Assembly: GCF_021869535.1 (NCBI RefSeq) | Contig: NW_026262712.1 | Span: forward strand, 114,263,640 to 114,327,639 | DNA from: Mytilus californianus | Lineage: Eukaryota; Mollusca; Bivalvia; Mytilida; Mytilidae | Length of the DNA stretch: 64,000 bases | Direction of reading: 5' to 3' | Part shown: positions 45,801-51,829 of the stretch, piece by piece | Layout of the letters: each line of letters starts with the position of its first letter | Numbering within the stretch: the stretch's first letter is position 1 | Notes under the pieces: model-generated | The model's input: the letters and a program-made list of their open reading frames with translations, nothing else | What the model was told of the DNA's origin: nothing | Database searches by the model: none | Program-made: the position numbers and the translations under genes

Positions 45801-47459
45801 CATAAAAGTTCTGAATAAATTTAGCAGATCCAATAAAAAGATCTGCCATCAACATTCAATTCTCAAAAAAAAACAAAACAGAGACATCAATATTATGGCA
45901 TACGACAACTACTGATGATGAGGTGGGATAGGCACATGCATATGTGGCGGAGTTATTAAAACTAGTATCTTGTGATCCCAACCTTCCCTCTTTCCCATCT
46001 TAATCAACGGACTAACAAAACGTATATGAGAGACCTACAATAAAAGTCAGTATAGAAAAGGCGCTTCACTCTTTTAAAGCTGAAAACAGTAATTCTGTTC
46101 ATTGACAAATTACTTTTTGATTTATACATTTAAAATACTGAATACTTGAACATACTTTTTTCTTTCAGTTCTCCCACCTCCTGGCTTGCGTAAGTAATAA
46201 AAGAAAAAAAATAAGTCTGAATAAGTGCGTCACAGTACTTCGTTTATATCATTGCTATGAATGGTATTAGCCAAAAAAAGTGCATTTACTAAAAATAGCT
46301 AATAATAGGTGACTGAGTTGTACATCGAGTGTTATCATGATAACTAGTTCAATAGTTTTATCGATTTCACCTAGATTCGACAAAGTTGTGCAGTGTTACC
46401 GTGGCGACTAGTTAAATTGCTTTGGTTATTTTACTTTTTTACAATATTTATATAAATGCTTCTAGTGGTATTGAGTTGATAAAAATCTGACCAGAAATGA
46501 CCACACGATAATTTTTGGAAGGGTGTGGTTTTAAATGAAATAATATAGCAGAGAAACGTAAGGAACGAATACCTTAATTCAAAACTTATTAAAAGGATGA
46601 AGAGCTGATAAAGCATGAAGGACACAATTAAAGCCATAGCCGGGCAAGGAATCAGAGCTTTGCATAAGGGAGACAATTATAGCCATAGCCGGGCAAGGAA
46701 TCAGAGCTTTGCATAAGGGAGATGTATTCCTTAATTTGAAATAATTTCTAAAATTAATACTTTCACCATCTGTACACATATGGTCGTTAAGTTAGAAACC
46801 ATTTAGAAAATCACTTCAAAAATGTAGAAAATTGAAAATTTATACTAGTTTGTCAGTCTTCAATTTACTAATGTACCCTATTAATTGTTATATCTGTCGG
46901 CATTGTGTGTTGTAATTATTGTTGACTTGTGTTAAATTTGCCACGATAACTTCTCTCACAGTTTTTATAACATCTTTATATTTTAGCTCCATGGGTTGAA
47001 CACCTTCTGTATTTGTGCTATAGTTTTACGGTGGATTTTTGGGTGTTTGTGATTTTTCTCGCGGTACGACATAAACACCGCCTTGTTGCACACACGACAA
47101 AGAGGTTTAAACCACAACGCTATGAGGATGCAAATAACAATGAAGAAGTACAGAATATGCATCCTGAGAACGAGGCTCTGTTGCCGCGTGACTTTGATAA
47201 ATATTTGCCTGAGAACGAGGTTATGTTGGCAAATGACTTTGATGAATTTTCGACTGAGAACGAGGTTGTGTTGGCAAGTGACTTTGATGAATTTTCGACT
47301 GAGAACGAGGTTTTGGTGGCAAGTGACTTTGGTGAATATTCGACTGAGAACGAGGTTGTGTTGGCAAGTGACTTTGATGAATATTCAGAATATGAAGAAG
47401 AGGATTTGATGCCAAATAATAAATACAATAATACATATCAGGACAAAAAATATATTTGA
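19950..47459 (+). CDS. FAM187-like Ig-domain membrane protein, 13-exon gene model
   Basis: Thirteen exons, listed separately, chain with matching phases into about 577 codons. Residue 1 is taken as the first complete codon here; the start and signal peptide are upstream and were not found. Order: acidic region 1-65; Ig-like V-type domain about 70-170 (Cys87, Trp102, DRGTYFC ending at Cys156); linker; WGDWTPCSVCG at 220-230, a thrombospondin-like WxxW/CxxC module; cysteine-bearing segment 240-305; second Ig-like domain about 330-410 (Cys346, Trp357, YTC ending at Cys400); transmembrane helix about 427-447; cytoplasmic tail with five acidic 15-residue repeats. The same order, with WxWTPCxxCGxxGE between two Ig-like domains and a C-terminal helix, characterises vertebrate FAM187A. 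The molecular function of that family is not established, so a cell-surface recognition role is only inference. The mussel gene differs by its long tail and very large repeat-filled introns. Confidence 0.75.
20350..21410. repeat. Degenerate 40-bp minisatellite in intron A-B
   Basis: About 26 diverged units of 'cctgtcgtccccttagcagt' plus 'aatcaagacaaaaacaccta'. Unit length and sequence vary strongly, so the array is old. It lies wholly in the intron. Confidence 0.9.
21563..21669 (+). CDS. FAM187-like gene, exon B
   Basis: Acceptor 'tgtatttcag'. It reads ELMKDHLPFDVPDEDMDEEY, then KTKLRPRRDTATVQDQ. I place the donor at CAA|gtacca, which gives phase 0 and fits exon C. The donor is not strong. 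Reading on would reach TAG at 21712. RPRR could be a proprotein-convertase site. Confidence 0.65.
21720..22128. other. Intron B-C
   Basis: AT-rich. From about 21775 to 21835 there is a degenerate G-rich stretch of the 'ttagggatagggttagtgtt' type, resembling telomere-like hexamers but not a true array. Confidence 0.5.
22129..22202 (+). CDS. FAM187-like gene, exon C (start of Ig domain 1)
   Basis: Acceptor 'gaaaacag', donor TG|gtaagt. It reads NRGAPLQLMYSVEENEHIVL, then TCHY. E-x-E/N-x-x-x-L-x-C is the B-strand signature of an Ig-like domain, with Cys87 as the first disulfide cysteine. It ends in phase 2. Confidence 0.8.
22450..23885 (-). mobile_element. Penelope-like 3' end with RT C-terminal remnant (minus)
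   Basis: This R3-type retroelement tail (terminus near 22455, 'ttataggtcaccgtacggcc') lies in minus orientation in intron C-D. Beyond the tail, 23690-23885 matches the C-terminal coding end seen at about 10.4 and 36.8 kb (complement of 'aggatgcgacattccgttag'). It is interrupted by a nested inverted-repeat element. Confidence 0.7.
22608..23176. mobile_element. MITE nested in the retroelement tail, 17-bp TIRs
   Basis: The ends are GGTGGCTCGGGTGTCTT (22608-22624) and aagacgccccagccacc (23160-23176), which are inverse to each other with two mismatches. The flanks align with an uninterrupted homologous site at about 36.19 kb, confirming insertion. Inside, a segment containing 'aagttcggtgacccc' (about 22.9 kb) is repeated as 'aagtccggtgaccca' about 160 bp later. 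No coding capacity is visible. Confidence 0.8.
23989..24164 (+). CDS. FAM187-like gene, exon D (centre of Ig domain 1)
   Basis: Acceptor 'ttgatcag', donor ACAG|gtgaat. The first base completes Cys90, then GDKETYGQTIEWKKLDRKK. IEWKK provides the conserved Ig C-strand Trp102. The exon ends with YSLHIKNAT, the E-strand leading to the DxGxYxC motif of the next exon. A very acidic stretch (DIDMHDDDNDN) sits in the variable region. Confidence 0.85.
24629..25430. repeat. 54-bp minisatellite in intron D-E with 415-bp segmental duplication
   Basis: Units of 'ataaataccctgccatgtcc', 'ggtctgtgtttttgttgtta' and 'gggatgagggatgg' fill 24629-25012 and 25107-25430. The two blocks are separated by about 95 bp that duplicate the 3' flank, including the first part of a MITE found complete at 25471. 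Array, flank and MITE end were therefore copied together. Open frames on the minus strand are repeat artefacts. Confidence 0.9.
25471..25610. mobile_element. Short TIR element (MITE) with GTTAA target duplication
   Basis: The ends cagaggcggat and atccgccactg are inverse except for one base. GTTAA flanks both sides (25466-25470 and 25611-25615). Inside lies 'gggccccttttctggg' mirrored by 'gggccccctctttgg'. The cagtggcggat terminus is widespread among animal MITEs. A 5' fragment is duplicated at about 25054-25107. Confidence 0.8.
25635..26010 (+). mobile_element. R3 retroelement 3' end (plus orientation)
   Basis: Family landmarks appear in order: 'caccactgtcccaggttagg', 'cctgtcccaagtcaggagcc', 'ttgaaggccgtacggttgcc' and the terminus 'agttgtctcattggcaatca'. 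No coding part is left. Confidence 0.8.
26414..26545 (+). CDS. FAM187-like gene, exon E (end of Ig domain 1)
   Basis: Acceptor 'ttgttttag', donor GGAAG|gtaagt. With the previous exon it reads ADRGTYFCHD, the canonical Ig F-strand motif D-x-G-x-Y-x-C (Cys156). It continues with VYVKKYLDVS (G strand) and a hydrophobic basic linker ending FFHLE. Phase 1 at the end. Confidence 0.85.
27061..27083. repeat. (TA)n microsatellite left of the Penelope-like element
   Basis: A TA dinucleotide run. A second one lies at about 30819-30854, directly past the right arm, so the element probably inserted into a TA-rich target. Confidence 0.85.
27245..27288 (-). ncRNA. Hammerhead-ribozyme-like motif, left arm
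   Basis: On the minus strand: stem TTGACA/TGTCAA closing a core of CCGAAGA, stem II GGCT/AGCC and GAAA. This is the hammerhead order CUGANGA - stem II - GAAA, with C in place of the invariant U. Penelope-like elements are known to carry hammerhead motifs in their terminal regions. With this substitution activity is doubtful. Confidence 0.4.
27458..28430 (-). CDS. Penelope-like element left arm: RT C-terminus plus GIY-YIG endonuclease (5'-truncated)
   Basis: The minus-strand frame runs unbroken from SIPYSQALRVKRICS (RT thumb region) through a Cys/His linker (ECRSCDEKRCKCC, then HH) into the GIY-YIG nuclease: VIYILECSVCGLQYVGES, then RLNGHRSD, a downstream H and VIEQN. The nuclease would nick target DNA during retrotransposition. 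This arm lacks the two extra lesions of the right arm: where the right arm has a frameshift after RICSN, this copy reads straight on (ETTKKQLRQLE). It is truncated at its 5' side, so it has no RT catalytic core. Confidence 0.85.
28448..29775 (+). CDS. Penelope-like element reverse transcriptase (N-terminally truncated, frameshifted end)
   Basis: The open frame enters from the arm junction. Motifs in order: NIVIKPADKGSAVVVMDK; GRFYLLPKIHK and GRPIVSANGHPTEKISEFVD; DVTSLYTNIPH (first catalytic Asp); GTAMGTKMAPSYANIFM; FRFIDDVDM (catalytic IDD); SKITFLDT; HQYLSP; and the thumb IPYSQALRVKRICS. All are diagnostic of Penelope-like RTs, which resemble telomerase RT. The frame ends at TAA 29773-29775 because, relative to the left arm, about two bases are missing just before it. 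The endonuclease is thereby separated into another frame. The true N-terminus is absent. Confidence 0.9.
29776..30535 (+). pseudogene. Penelope-like element right arm: GIY-YIG endonuclease, out of frame with its RT
   Basis: It encodes the same linker and GIY-YIG domain as the left arm (CNVNCKSMNVIYILECSV, LQYVGESKQPF, KRLNGHRSDI, ending NGINKKY), TAA at 30533-30535. Because of the small deletion upstream it is no longer continuous with the reverse transcriptase. I therefore treat it as the disabled 3' half of the same gene. Confidence 0.85.
30705..30748 (+). ncRNA. Hammerhead-ribozyme-like motif, right arm
   Basis: Identical to the left-arm motif: TTGACA, CCGAAGA, AGGCT, loop, AAGCC, GAAA, TGTCAA. 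Both copies share the same U-to-C change in the core, so it predates the arm duplication. Confidence 0.4.
31390..33025 (-). pseudogene. Second Penelope-like element, older and broken
   Basis: Minus-strand fragments follow the normal gene order from 33.0 down to 31.4 kb: GRLYLLPKIHKVNN, GRPIVSANGHPTEKI (then a stop), VTLDVTSLYTNI, a deletion that removes the GTAMGTKMAP block, LSWFDFIDDVDMKW, SKISFLDTT, SIPYSQALRVKRIC, a CKSCGNRRC linker, and the GIY-YIG end (QYHGETEQPFNKRLNGHRSD, WIRKLRTVFPEGIN). Multiple stops and frameshifts and at least one internal deletion show that it is dead. It is clearly related to, but much more diverged than, the element just upstream. Confidence 0.85.
33007..33059. 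repeat. Perfect 14-bp inverted repeat at the edge of the broken Penelope-like element
   Basis: GGTTTGTAACGCAG (33007-33020) and CTGCGTTACAAACC (33046-33059) flank a 25-bp AT-only loop. The left arm is the last element-derived coding sequence (complement of the TMHNDG region); the right arm is its inverted copy, marking a rearrangement point. Confidence 0.85.
33420..33645. mobile_element. R4 dispersed repeat
   Basis: Terminal block 'ctctttgacacattccccat' plus 'ttccattctcaatttta'. The last 35 bases recur inside two units of the 44-bp minisatellite near 6.5-6.6 kb. The upstream limit is estimated. Confidence 0.5.
33890..35235. repeat. 35-bp minisatellite, about 38 units, intron E-F
   Basis: Units of 'aataacaagcatggatacc' plus 'gttgtgccaaatcata'. 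Blocks of different variants succeed each other, ending with a homogeneous 'ttgatatcgtcgtcccaaat' sub-block at 35.05-35.22 kb. Confidence 0.95.
35255..35690. mobile_element. R2 copy followed by a small foldback of R3 ends
   Basis: 35262-35445 is R2 ('cgccagacgcgcatttcgtc', 'gaagagcattgaggatccaa'). 35524-35690 contains the R3 terminus twice, facing each other ('agatgtggtatgagtgccaa' and 'ttcattggtaatcatacc'), forming a foldback of about 160 bp. Confidence 0.7.
36000..37215 (-). pseudogene. Penelope-type RT C-terminal half plus 3' tail (minus)
   Basis: From 37215 downward the minus strand encodes CPFLDLDISVLQGKLYTKIY, DKRDDFSFPILNFPFLD, then APLAPTYGVYVSHLVRYAR, LLSQGFRYHKL and KTFTKFFHRYKE. 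After a stop come ISNGIAHPHF and KGYQFNTV-like C-terminal remnants. This is the connection/thumb region of the same RT family seen at 10.4 and 19.7 kb (SQLVRYAR corresponds to SQALRVKR of Penelope). The tail to about 36000 carries all R3 landmarks. Catalytic motifs are absent, so it is a 5'-truncated dead copy. Confidence 0.8.
37490..37537 (+). CDS. FAM187-like gene, candidate exon F (seed of the 39-bp array)
   Basis: Acceptor 'tttaattttag', donor GTAT|gtaagtat. Both borders are phase 1, so inclusion or skipping keeps the frame. It would read VDAKGLLFSKPLPEQV between FHLE and KQDNLVYY. Support is the strong splice signals, the matching phase on both sides and the open frame, not homology. The same codons are the founding unit of the minisatellite that starts here. 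If later donors are used instead, the exon would lengthen by 39 bases per unit. Confidence 0.5.
37516..39062. repeat. 39-bp minisatellite, about 38 units, carrying repeated splice donors
   Basis: The unit, in the exon F frame, encodes KPLPEQVCKYLRV and contains gtaagtat. Twenty-seven units (two of them lengthened to 45 bp) keep this frame open until TAG at 38566-38568. About four more units follow to 38700. After a degenerate stretch, seven units of a second subfamily ('aaccttttagagaacaagtt' plus 'tatgagtatctttatgtta') run to 39062. Because 39 is divisible by three, other frames and the minus strand are open as well; those are by-products. Confidence 0.95.
39278..39367 (+). CDS. FAM187-like gene, exon G (WxxWTPCxxCG module)
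   Basis: Acceptor 'tttattcatag', donor CGAG|gtatgt. It reads KQDNLVYYTSWGDWTPCSVC, then GAEGERKRR. W-x-x-W-T-P-C-x-x-C-G-x-x-G-E is the hallmark segment of FAM187A and resembles the start of thrombospondin type 1 repeats. The alternative acceptor 11 bases downstream (aaaacag) would break the frame. Confidence 0.85.
39908..40105 (+). CDS. FAM187-like gene, exon H (cysteine-bearing spacer)
   Basis: Acceptor 'ttttttacag', donor AGTG|gtaagt. It completes Gly, then TCMARLYSARKMISNFEQLY. It continues GLPCRSSLF, RPDEMEYKSC, HVHCWSG. Cysteine spacing (GxC-MARL / GLPCRSS / SCxVxC) matches the FAM187A region between the WxxW module and the second Ig domain. Phase 1 at both ends. Confidence 0.85.
40245..40322. 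repeat. Poly-T and (CTT)n low-complexity tract
   Basis: Long T runs with cttcttcttctt at about 40300-40318, in intron H-I. Confidence 0.8.
40660..41000. repeat. Diverged minisatellite, roughly 47-60 bp unit
   Basis: About six units with 'cttgtgaatcagcgtgacgg', 'tcttcttcctgcagaatact' and 'tacta' spacers. The unit length varies. Confidence 0.85.
41175..41395. repeat. 36-bp minisatellite, six units, just upstream of exon I
   Basis: Units of 'tatgtattataattatgtac' plus 'cggtgtggtatcgcta', nearly identical, ending 40 bp before the exon I acceptor. All frames are open because 36 is a multiple of three; it is not taken as coding. Confidence 0.95.
41436..41507 (+). CDS. FAM187-like gene, exon I
   Basis: Acceptor 'tttactgcatag', donor AAAAT|gtaagt. 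It reads GGGAGKKFASVKLDKIEFQN, then VMKK. It links the cysteine-bearing spacer to the second Ig domain. Phase 1 on both sides. Identification rests on splice signals and phase continuity. Confidence 0.7.
42000..42057 (+). CDS. FAM187-like gene, exon J (start of Ig domain 2)
   Basis: Acceptor 'tttatatttacag', donor CCGGG|gtatat. It reads PETTVIATEGDRVDLICPG. E-G-D-x-V-x-L-x-C-P-G is an Ig B-strand motif (Cys346); CPG is also at this point in FAM187A. Ends in phase 2. Confidence 0.85.
42277..43005. repeat. 33-bp minisatellite, about 22 units, intron J-K
   Basis: Unit 'aatgaaccatccctacggca' plus 'cgtctataggtcc', encoding MNHPYGTSIGx in one plus-strand frame that stays open for 256 codons. An opposite frame is open too. 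Diverged relics of the same unit occur at about 43620-43720. It has no splice-compatible link to the exons seen, so I treat it as intronic. Confidence 0.95.
43360..43585. mobile_element. MITE with perfect 19-bp terminal inverted repeats
   Basis: GATAGAAATCGACCTTATG at 43360-43378 and its exact complement at 43567-43585. The interior of about 190 bp has a minus-strand open frame (part of 43256-43552) without recognisable domains. No target duplication is obvious. Confidence 0.8.
43900..44555. other. Intron J-K, unassigned part
   Basis: AT-rich DNA with repeated 'ttctctattc' and 'ctttatacgttttg' words at 43.99-44.16 kb. No exon is recognised. Confidence 0.4.
44560..44945. mobile_element. Foldback-containing element, copy 1
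   Basis: The unit comprises a left block ('caaaatgccagattctgatt', 'aatacgagggagacaattta') and a right palindrome at 44800-44940 whose arms ('gagggtgatagagcagattg', 'acaatctgctctatcaccct', with nested attgtcaac/gttgacaat) pair almost completely. A second copy lies in opposite orientation at 58.38-58.9 kb. Confidence 0.85.
45344..45540 (+). CDS. FAM187-like gene, exon K (Ig domain 2)
   Basis: Acceptor 'acttgtttcag', donor GAAAG|gtattt. It reads SSIDTLVYWIKGTKYMSSLK, then VFVIHTSLMEDSRSYTCAYA. Trp357 is the core Trp; E-D-S-x-x-Y-x-C gives the F-strand Cys400 that pairs with Cys346. It ends phase 1 after FHLK. Confidence 0.9.
45890..46030. mobile_element. Degraded R3 fragment
   Basis: Diverged R3 words ('gggataggcacatgcatatg', gtggcggagtta, 'ccaaccttccctctttccca') remain in intron K-L. 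Confidence 0.5.
46170..46190 (+). CDS. FAM187-like gene, 21-bp micro-exon L
   Basis: Acceptor 'ttttttctttcag', donor TTGC|gtaagt. It encodes LPPPGL between the Ig domain and the membrane helix. Its phase-1 borders and strong splice sites fit the neighbours exactly. Confidence 0.7.
46610..46735. repeat. R5 duplication ('gccgggcaaggaatcagagc')
   Basis: Two adjacent copies of 'agccatagccgggcaaggaa' plus 'tcagagctttgcataaggga', about 62 bp apart. A third, diverged copy is at about 52650-52690. Confidence 0.85.
46987..47459 (+). CDS. FAM187-like gene, exon M (transmembrane helix and acidic repeat tail)
   Basis: Acceptor 'tttatattttag'. It reads PWVEHLLYLCYSFTVDFWVF, then VIFLAVRHKHR: a hydrophobic helix stopped by basic residues, as in a type I membrane protein. 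The tail has five tandem 15-residue repeats of the form TENEVVLASDFDEFS (first ones diverged: PENEALLPRDFDKYL, PENEVMLANDFDEFS), then an EYEEED segment. TGA is at 47457-47459. AATAAA follows at 47557-47562. Vertebrate FAM187A has only a short tail, so the acidic array is a lineage addition. Confidence 0.85.
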
Positions 47460-47679
47460 CAATACTGAATTTAGTAAAAACATTTTAAATATAAAAACTT
47501 TGCTTCATAAAATTAACAGTCTTCGATTTACTCTAAACAATAGAAAGAATTGTAGAAATAAATTAGAATGAGTTTTGTTTAAAAAATACCAGTTCTTAGA
47601 AAATATTTTCCTTGCCTTGCTTGATGAAAAACAAGATTGTCCTGGATATATGAATATACTATTTTTGTATATTAGCTTT

Positions 47680-48295
47680 TCATGATCTCCCCCTTTTTTA
47701 CATATATACCTTGTTTCCCTTAAAAGAGGTAATTTCAGCTCCCCAGTTGTGAACTTTCCATTTCTGTGTAGCAACATTCAAACAGCGGCTTCATATGGAG
47801 TAAATATATTTTGTATCTCCCAGTTGATACGATATTCCAGAGTTTGCAATTCCTATCATGATTTCCTTGATAGAGGGTTGCTGCCAACAATGATACTATT
47901 AAACCAAAAGTTCCAAGAGGTGAAGTAGAAATTTTCCTTTCTACGCCACAACGAGTTGGTTGACCGTTATGAAATATCCGTTTCAAATTACGACACATAT
48001 GTTACAATTGTCGTAACCATAATCCCGTCCTTTTGTTTTCTTATGTGACCTACTGACTTACTACCAGGTTTGTACTATCATGAGTATCACGACGGATGCA
48101 ACATGTTGAGCATGACCTGCTAACGCTGCCGGAGCACATGAGATCAGCTCCGGCTGTTGGTGGGTTTTATGTTGCTCAGTCTTTAGGTTTCTATGTTGTG
48201 TTTTGTGTACTGTGCATTGTTTGTCTTTTTGTCGTTTTTCGTTTTTCCAATGGCATTGTCAGCTCGGTATCTTTGGTCTCTCTTTGAATTGTGAG
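47680..48295. mobile_element. R1 dispersed repeat, long copy
   Basis: 47690-47960 is R1 module A in minus orientation (complement of 'tgctacacagaaatggaaag' and of 'ggcgtagaaaggaaaatttc'). 47965-48290 is the plus-strand part: 'ggttgaccgttatgaaatat', 'gctgccggagcacatgagat', 'ttgctcagtctttaggtttc'. Module A is also seen at 55.2-55.47 kb. Confidence 0.75.
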
Positions 48296-48299
48296 TTAA

Positions 48300-49135
48300 A
48301 GAAAGACGGGCAACTGACGATATTGGAATAGACTAAATAAAAGTATTAGTCCATAAACACGATAAAGCGCTACATAGGAAAGGAAAAATTGAACCACCCT
48401 CCGAAACAGGGCGTGAACACAGGTGCTCCGGTGGTTATTATTATGTGTTATAAAAGTATTTTTATTTCGTATATGGTGAGGTGAAGATAACGTAATTTGT
48501 AACCCATGTTAAAATGTTAACTTCTGTCAAATCATTGTTTTATATTTGTTATCATTGTCTTTATTTTAACTGGATAATTATTTTTGTTGATATATTTATT
48601 TTCAATCGATTAATTTCCCTGGCTTTCAATTCTAGTAACCTCAAATTAAAATACTAATCCTTCTGGCAAGAATATTATTGTTTTTAAATATTCAACTAAA
48701 GGCTTGCTCTGATTAATGGGGCTTAAACAGTCAGCACAATACCTAATTTAAGATATCAACCTTTTATTTTACAACTTGATTATTTTCTGAACAAAAATAT
48801 ACATATGTAATTATGATAACTTTTTCATTGATCTTTTCGTGTTTAAAACATGTTCGGTATGTACTTCCTTGAAAGAAACACTGGGTTATTCTTCAAGTTT
48901 GAATGATTATTACTGTAATTTGTTGTTGGTACCTTGCAGTAGTATTTACACGACATGTTAAAGAAAAAAGATCTGTATTGTATTTCATACTATATATAAT
49001 TCAGTGATATCACTTACTGGCTTTCAAGAAACCATAACATTTTTCTCACCAAGTAAGAACATATTTTTAAATTGAAGCAAATCCTGATCGAGAATAGTTT
49101 CCACTAAGTCAATTCCCTATTATGATAGAACTTCA
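48300..49135. other. Unassigned sequence
   Basis: No gene or repeat is recognised, apart from a short R1-like tag near 48410-48440 ('acaggtgctccggtgg'). Confidence 0.4.
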
Positions 49136-49140
49136 TTTGG

Positions 49141-49863
49141 TTATGAAATAATACAGTTCAAGAAACCGGTGACACTCATCGCCGATAATAGAAGAATCGA
49201 TGTAGTGATGCCAGGGGCGGTAACCCCATTATCTCCGACTGACACAGTTTGTCCGGCACAGCTGCATTTACTTTTCATTTCGATTCTTGGGATGTTTGTG
49301 CATTCACTTCGGTTTCTGTCGGAGAAACACGTGACGTTGTTTGAATAGTTTTGTGATTCAAAACTTGCATCGTTCGAACAAATAGGACACCTGTCGACGA
49401 TAGCTCCTACGGGCTTTATCCAAGTCTGCAATCCGCAAACTTTAGATATTTCCACAAGGTTGTCAACAGTTACGTGAAATGCAACACTAGTTATGGGAAC
49501 ATGTTCATCCCACTGAAAGGTGTGGTTACCAATTCTCCTAAGTCCGACCATTATCAAATCCCCTTGTTTATATGAACCGGCTGTACCGGAACACTTCGAA
49601 ACCGGAAACACAGAAAATATAGTGATATTTTCAAAAACGTGATAACCATCAGATTTTAATACACAATGAACTTCCAAATTAGTGTTTATACTTTCGAATA
49701 TTGTCATATTACTTACTTCACGACCTATAACCACAACCTGTGAGTAAGACAGCATTTGTTTCATATCCAACATAATCCAATCTTCTACTTTACACGACTC
49801 AACTGACAAGTCATTTTTACAGAAAATAAAACAAATTACAAACACAAAATATCTTATCGACAT
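49141..49863 (-). CDS. Secreted or GPI-anchored protein of unknown function (240 aa)
   Basis: Single-exon frame with ATG at 49861-49863. Residues 1-21 (MSIRYFVFVICFIFCKNDLS) form a signal peptide. The mature part has about ten cysteines, including CPIC and CSCAG near the end, and several N-glycosylation sequons (NMT, NIT, NHT, NVT, NRS). The C-terminus is a small-residue stretch followed by a hydrophobic tail (APGITTSILLLSAMSVTGFL), which looks like a GPI-attachment signal. VVVIGREV near residue 45, the cysteine spacing and the GDLIMVGL strand loosely recall the NTR/OB fold of TIMPs and complement C345C, but this is weak. I do not recognise the family. It is convergent with the FAM187-like gene (tail-to-tail, about 1.7 kb apart). 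Confidence 0.75.
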   Translation of the reverse strand: MSIRYFVFVICFIFCKNDLSVESCKVEDWIMLDMKQMLSYSQVVVIGREVSNMTIFESINTNLEVHCVLKSDGYHVFENITIFSVFPVSKCSGTAGSYKQGDLIMVGLRRIGNHTFQWDEHVPITSVAFHVTVDNLVEISKVCGLQTWIKPVGAIVDRCPICSNDASFESQNYSNNVTCFSDRNRSECTNIPRIEMKSKCSCAGQTVSVGDNGVTAPGITTSILLLSAMSVTGFLNCIIS

Positions 49864-49869
49864 TTTCCT

Positions 49870-50081
49870 TACTTTTTCTATTGTTCTATGGCAGTCTATG
49901 TAAGTTTACTTTGTGATCAACTTTAAAGACTATAAGCAATAAATCTGATTAAAACACGAGATTAACCTAAATTAAATTTGGCACAATAATATTTAATCCG
50001 CCCAATATAATATATTCTTCAGGCCATTTTTTCAAACAATGAGCTAAACACTATATAATAATAATAATCTAAACACTATAA

Positions 50082-50129
<48 letters not shown>

Positions 50130-51825
50130 TTTTTATGACATTCAGGATGTCATTAGGCAGGAATTATTGTTGGGAAATATAAAAATTGTTTTTTAGGCTT
50201 TAGAAACAGTACTTTGACTTTGCTATGAAATAAAATTCTTTCTAGTCTCTTATGTACGTGTTATGGCCTTATTGTTCGCTGGCTTATTGTTCGCTAGTTA
50301 TTGTTCGCTAGCTTCAGCCTGGTTATGAAATATACAGGAAAATAGACCAAACATATGCTACTCACACTTTTCGATCTATATAACTCAACAGAAACAAAGT
50401 ACTCGCTGCGAACAACATTTTTCCCTGTCCAGCTATTAACTCACTGAAGGTCCCTGTTAATAATATCAGAAGTTCATCACTAGGATGTTATGCAGTTAGC
50501 AAACCATCCAGAGAAATAAGTCAAATAATTAATGCCTACATATGGCACATAACTAAATAAATGAAAAGGAAATACTAACCAAAACCAACATTCTATTTGG
50601 AGTACGTCTCTGTTACGTCTCCCGGAGTTACAGAATATTTCGTTTTAGTACGGATGCCTATGTGAAATTTGAAATATATTGTATCAAAATTGTTTTCAAA
50701 AGCAAGATTTATAAATGAGAAGCATTATTATTTTATGCGTACAATTAAAATTGTTAGATTATCATTAGTAAGTGAGTTTCAGTAAGTTTTAACATCTTTT
50801 TGATTTTACACACACAAATGCACAAATACAAAGTGATTTATCTATGTCTCCTTCATATTGAATTGGAGGAGACCTTAAAACAATATTAAATGTTGTAAAT
50901 ACAGGGAAGTCATAGACCTTAGATTATATAGGATATTTATAATGGTTACATTGTAAATCTCAAATGTGACCTTAAAACAACACACAAAGACGAAAAAGGA
51001 TATGCATATTTTGAATAATGAATACATTGTAAATCATAAAGAAAGATTAAGGCTATACAGAATAAGTACACAATGACACATTTACATCGAGGGTTGAACT
51101 AGTCTATTTCTAACGTTATAAAACCACGAGACTGGATGTTAAAGAGGGTTTTACGCTTAATTAGATAATACAATGATTGATATACTAGTTTAAGAAAAGA
51201 GAACTTAAATTTAAAGTACCTCGTTACGGCAACATACGTCGATATTTCATCTCCCTGGGTATTTGTTTAGACGATGATGACAAGACTGTACTGGCTTGAT
51301 GTTAAAAGTCAATTTTAACTAATTCATCAATATGAATAGAAATTGATCTCAGAAAATGAAAATTAAACAAAATGATACTGATTTTATTGCGCATGACACT
51401 TGCTTCTGAGACAATCTTCACCAAGTACGCTTCAGACTAATTTAGTGTTAAGGAAGCCGAATAAAATTTGAAAGGTTTGAAACATTAAAACTGGAAACGG
51501 CAAATACAGAATAGCCAAATCCAAGAAAGATGTTGTTGCCTCAGGGTGTTGGAATCTAAGTTTTATTGCATTTATGTAATCCATGAACTGAAAGTTTACT
51601 CTTACAATGTATTGCTTTACCCTGTCCGCTTTAATCTTTTCCTAAGCATTGACTACTCATTTAGTTTACTGTCATTCAACAAGCTGCAGGTATCGACCCA
51701 TGTCAGTAAATCGAAATAAAACGTAATTGAAGAATTGTAACCATATATATTTTTTCTATCATTTCATCACCGATCCGCTTTTGCATGACTCATAACTTCA
51801 CATAACTTACCAACGTAATTCATAG
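49870..51825. other. Unassigned intergenic DNA with ATA/AAT microsatellite
   Basis: (aat)n occupies about 50055-50132. A short triplication of 'ttattgttcgct' occurs at about 50270-50305. Nothing else is recognised. Confidence 0.5.
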
Positions 51826-51829
51826 GGGT

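Noticed and set aside
47083-47436. Additional frames over the acidic tail repeats on both strands
   Set aside because: The 45-bp coding repeat keeps other frames open. Only the frame joined to the transmembrane segment through exon L is supported.
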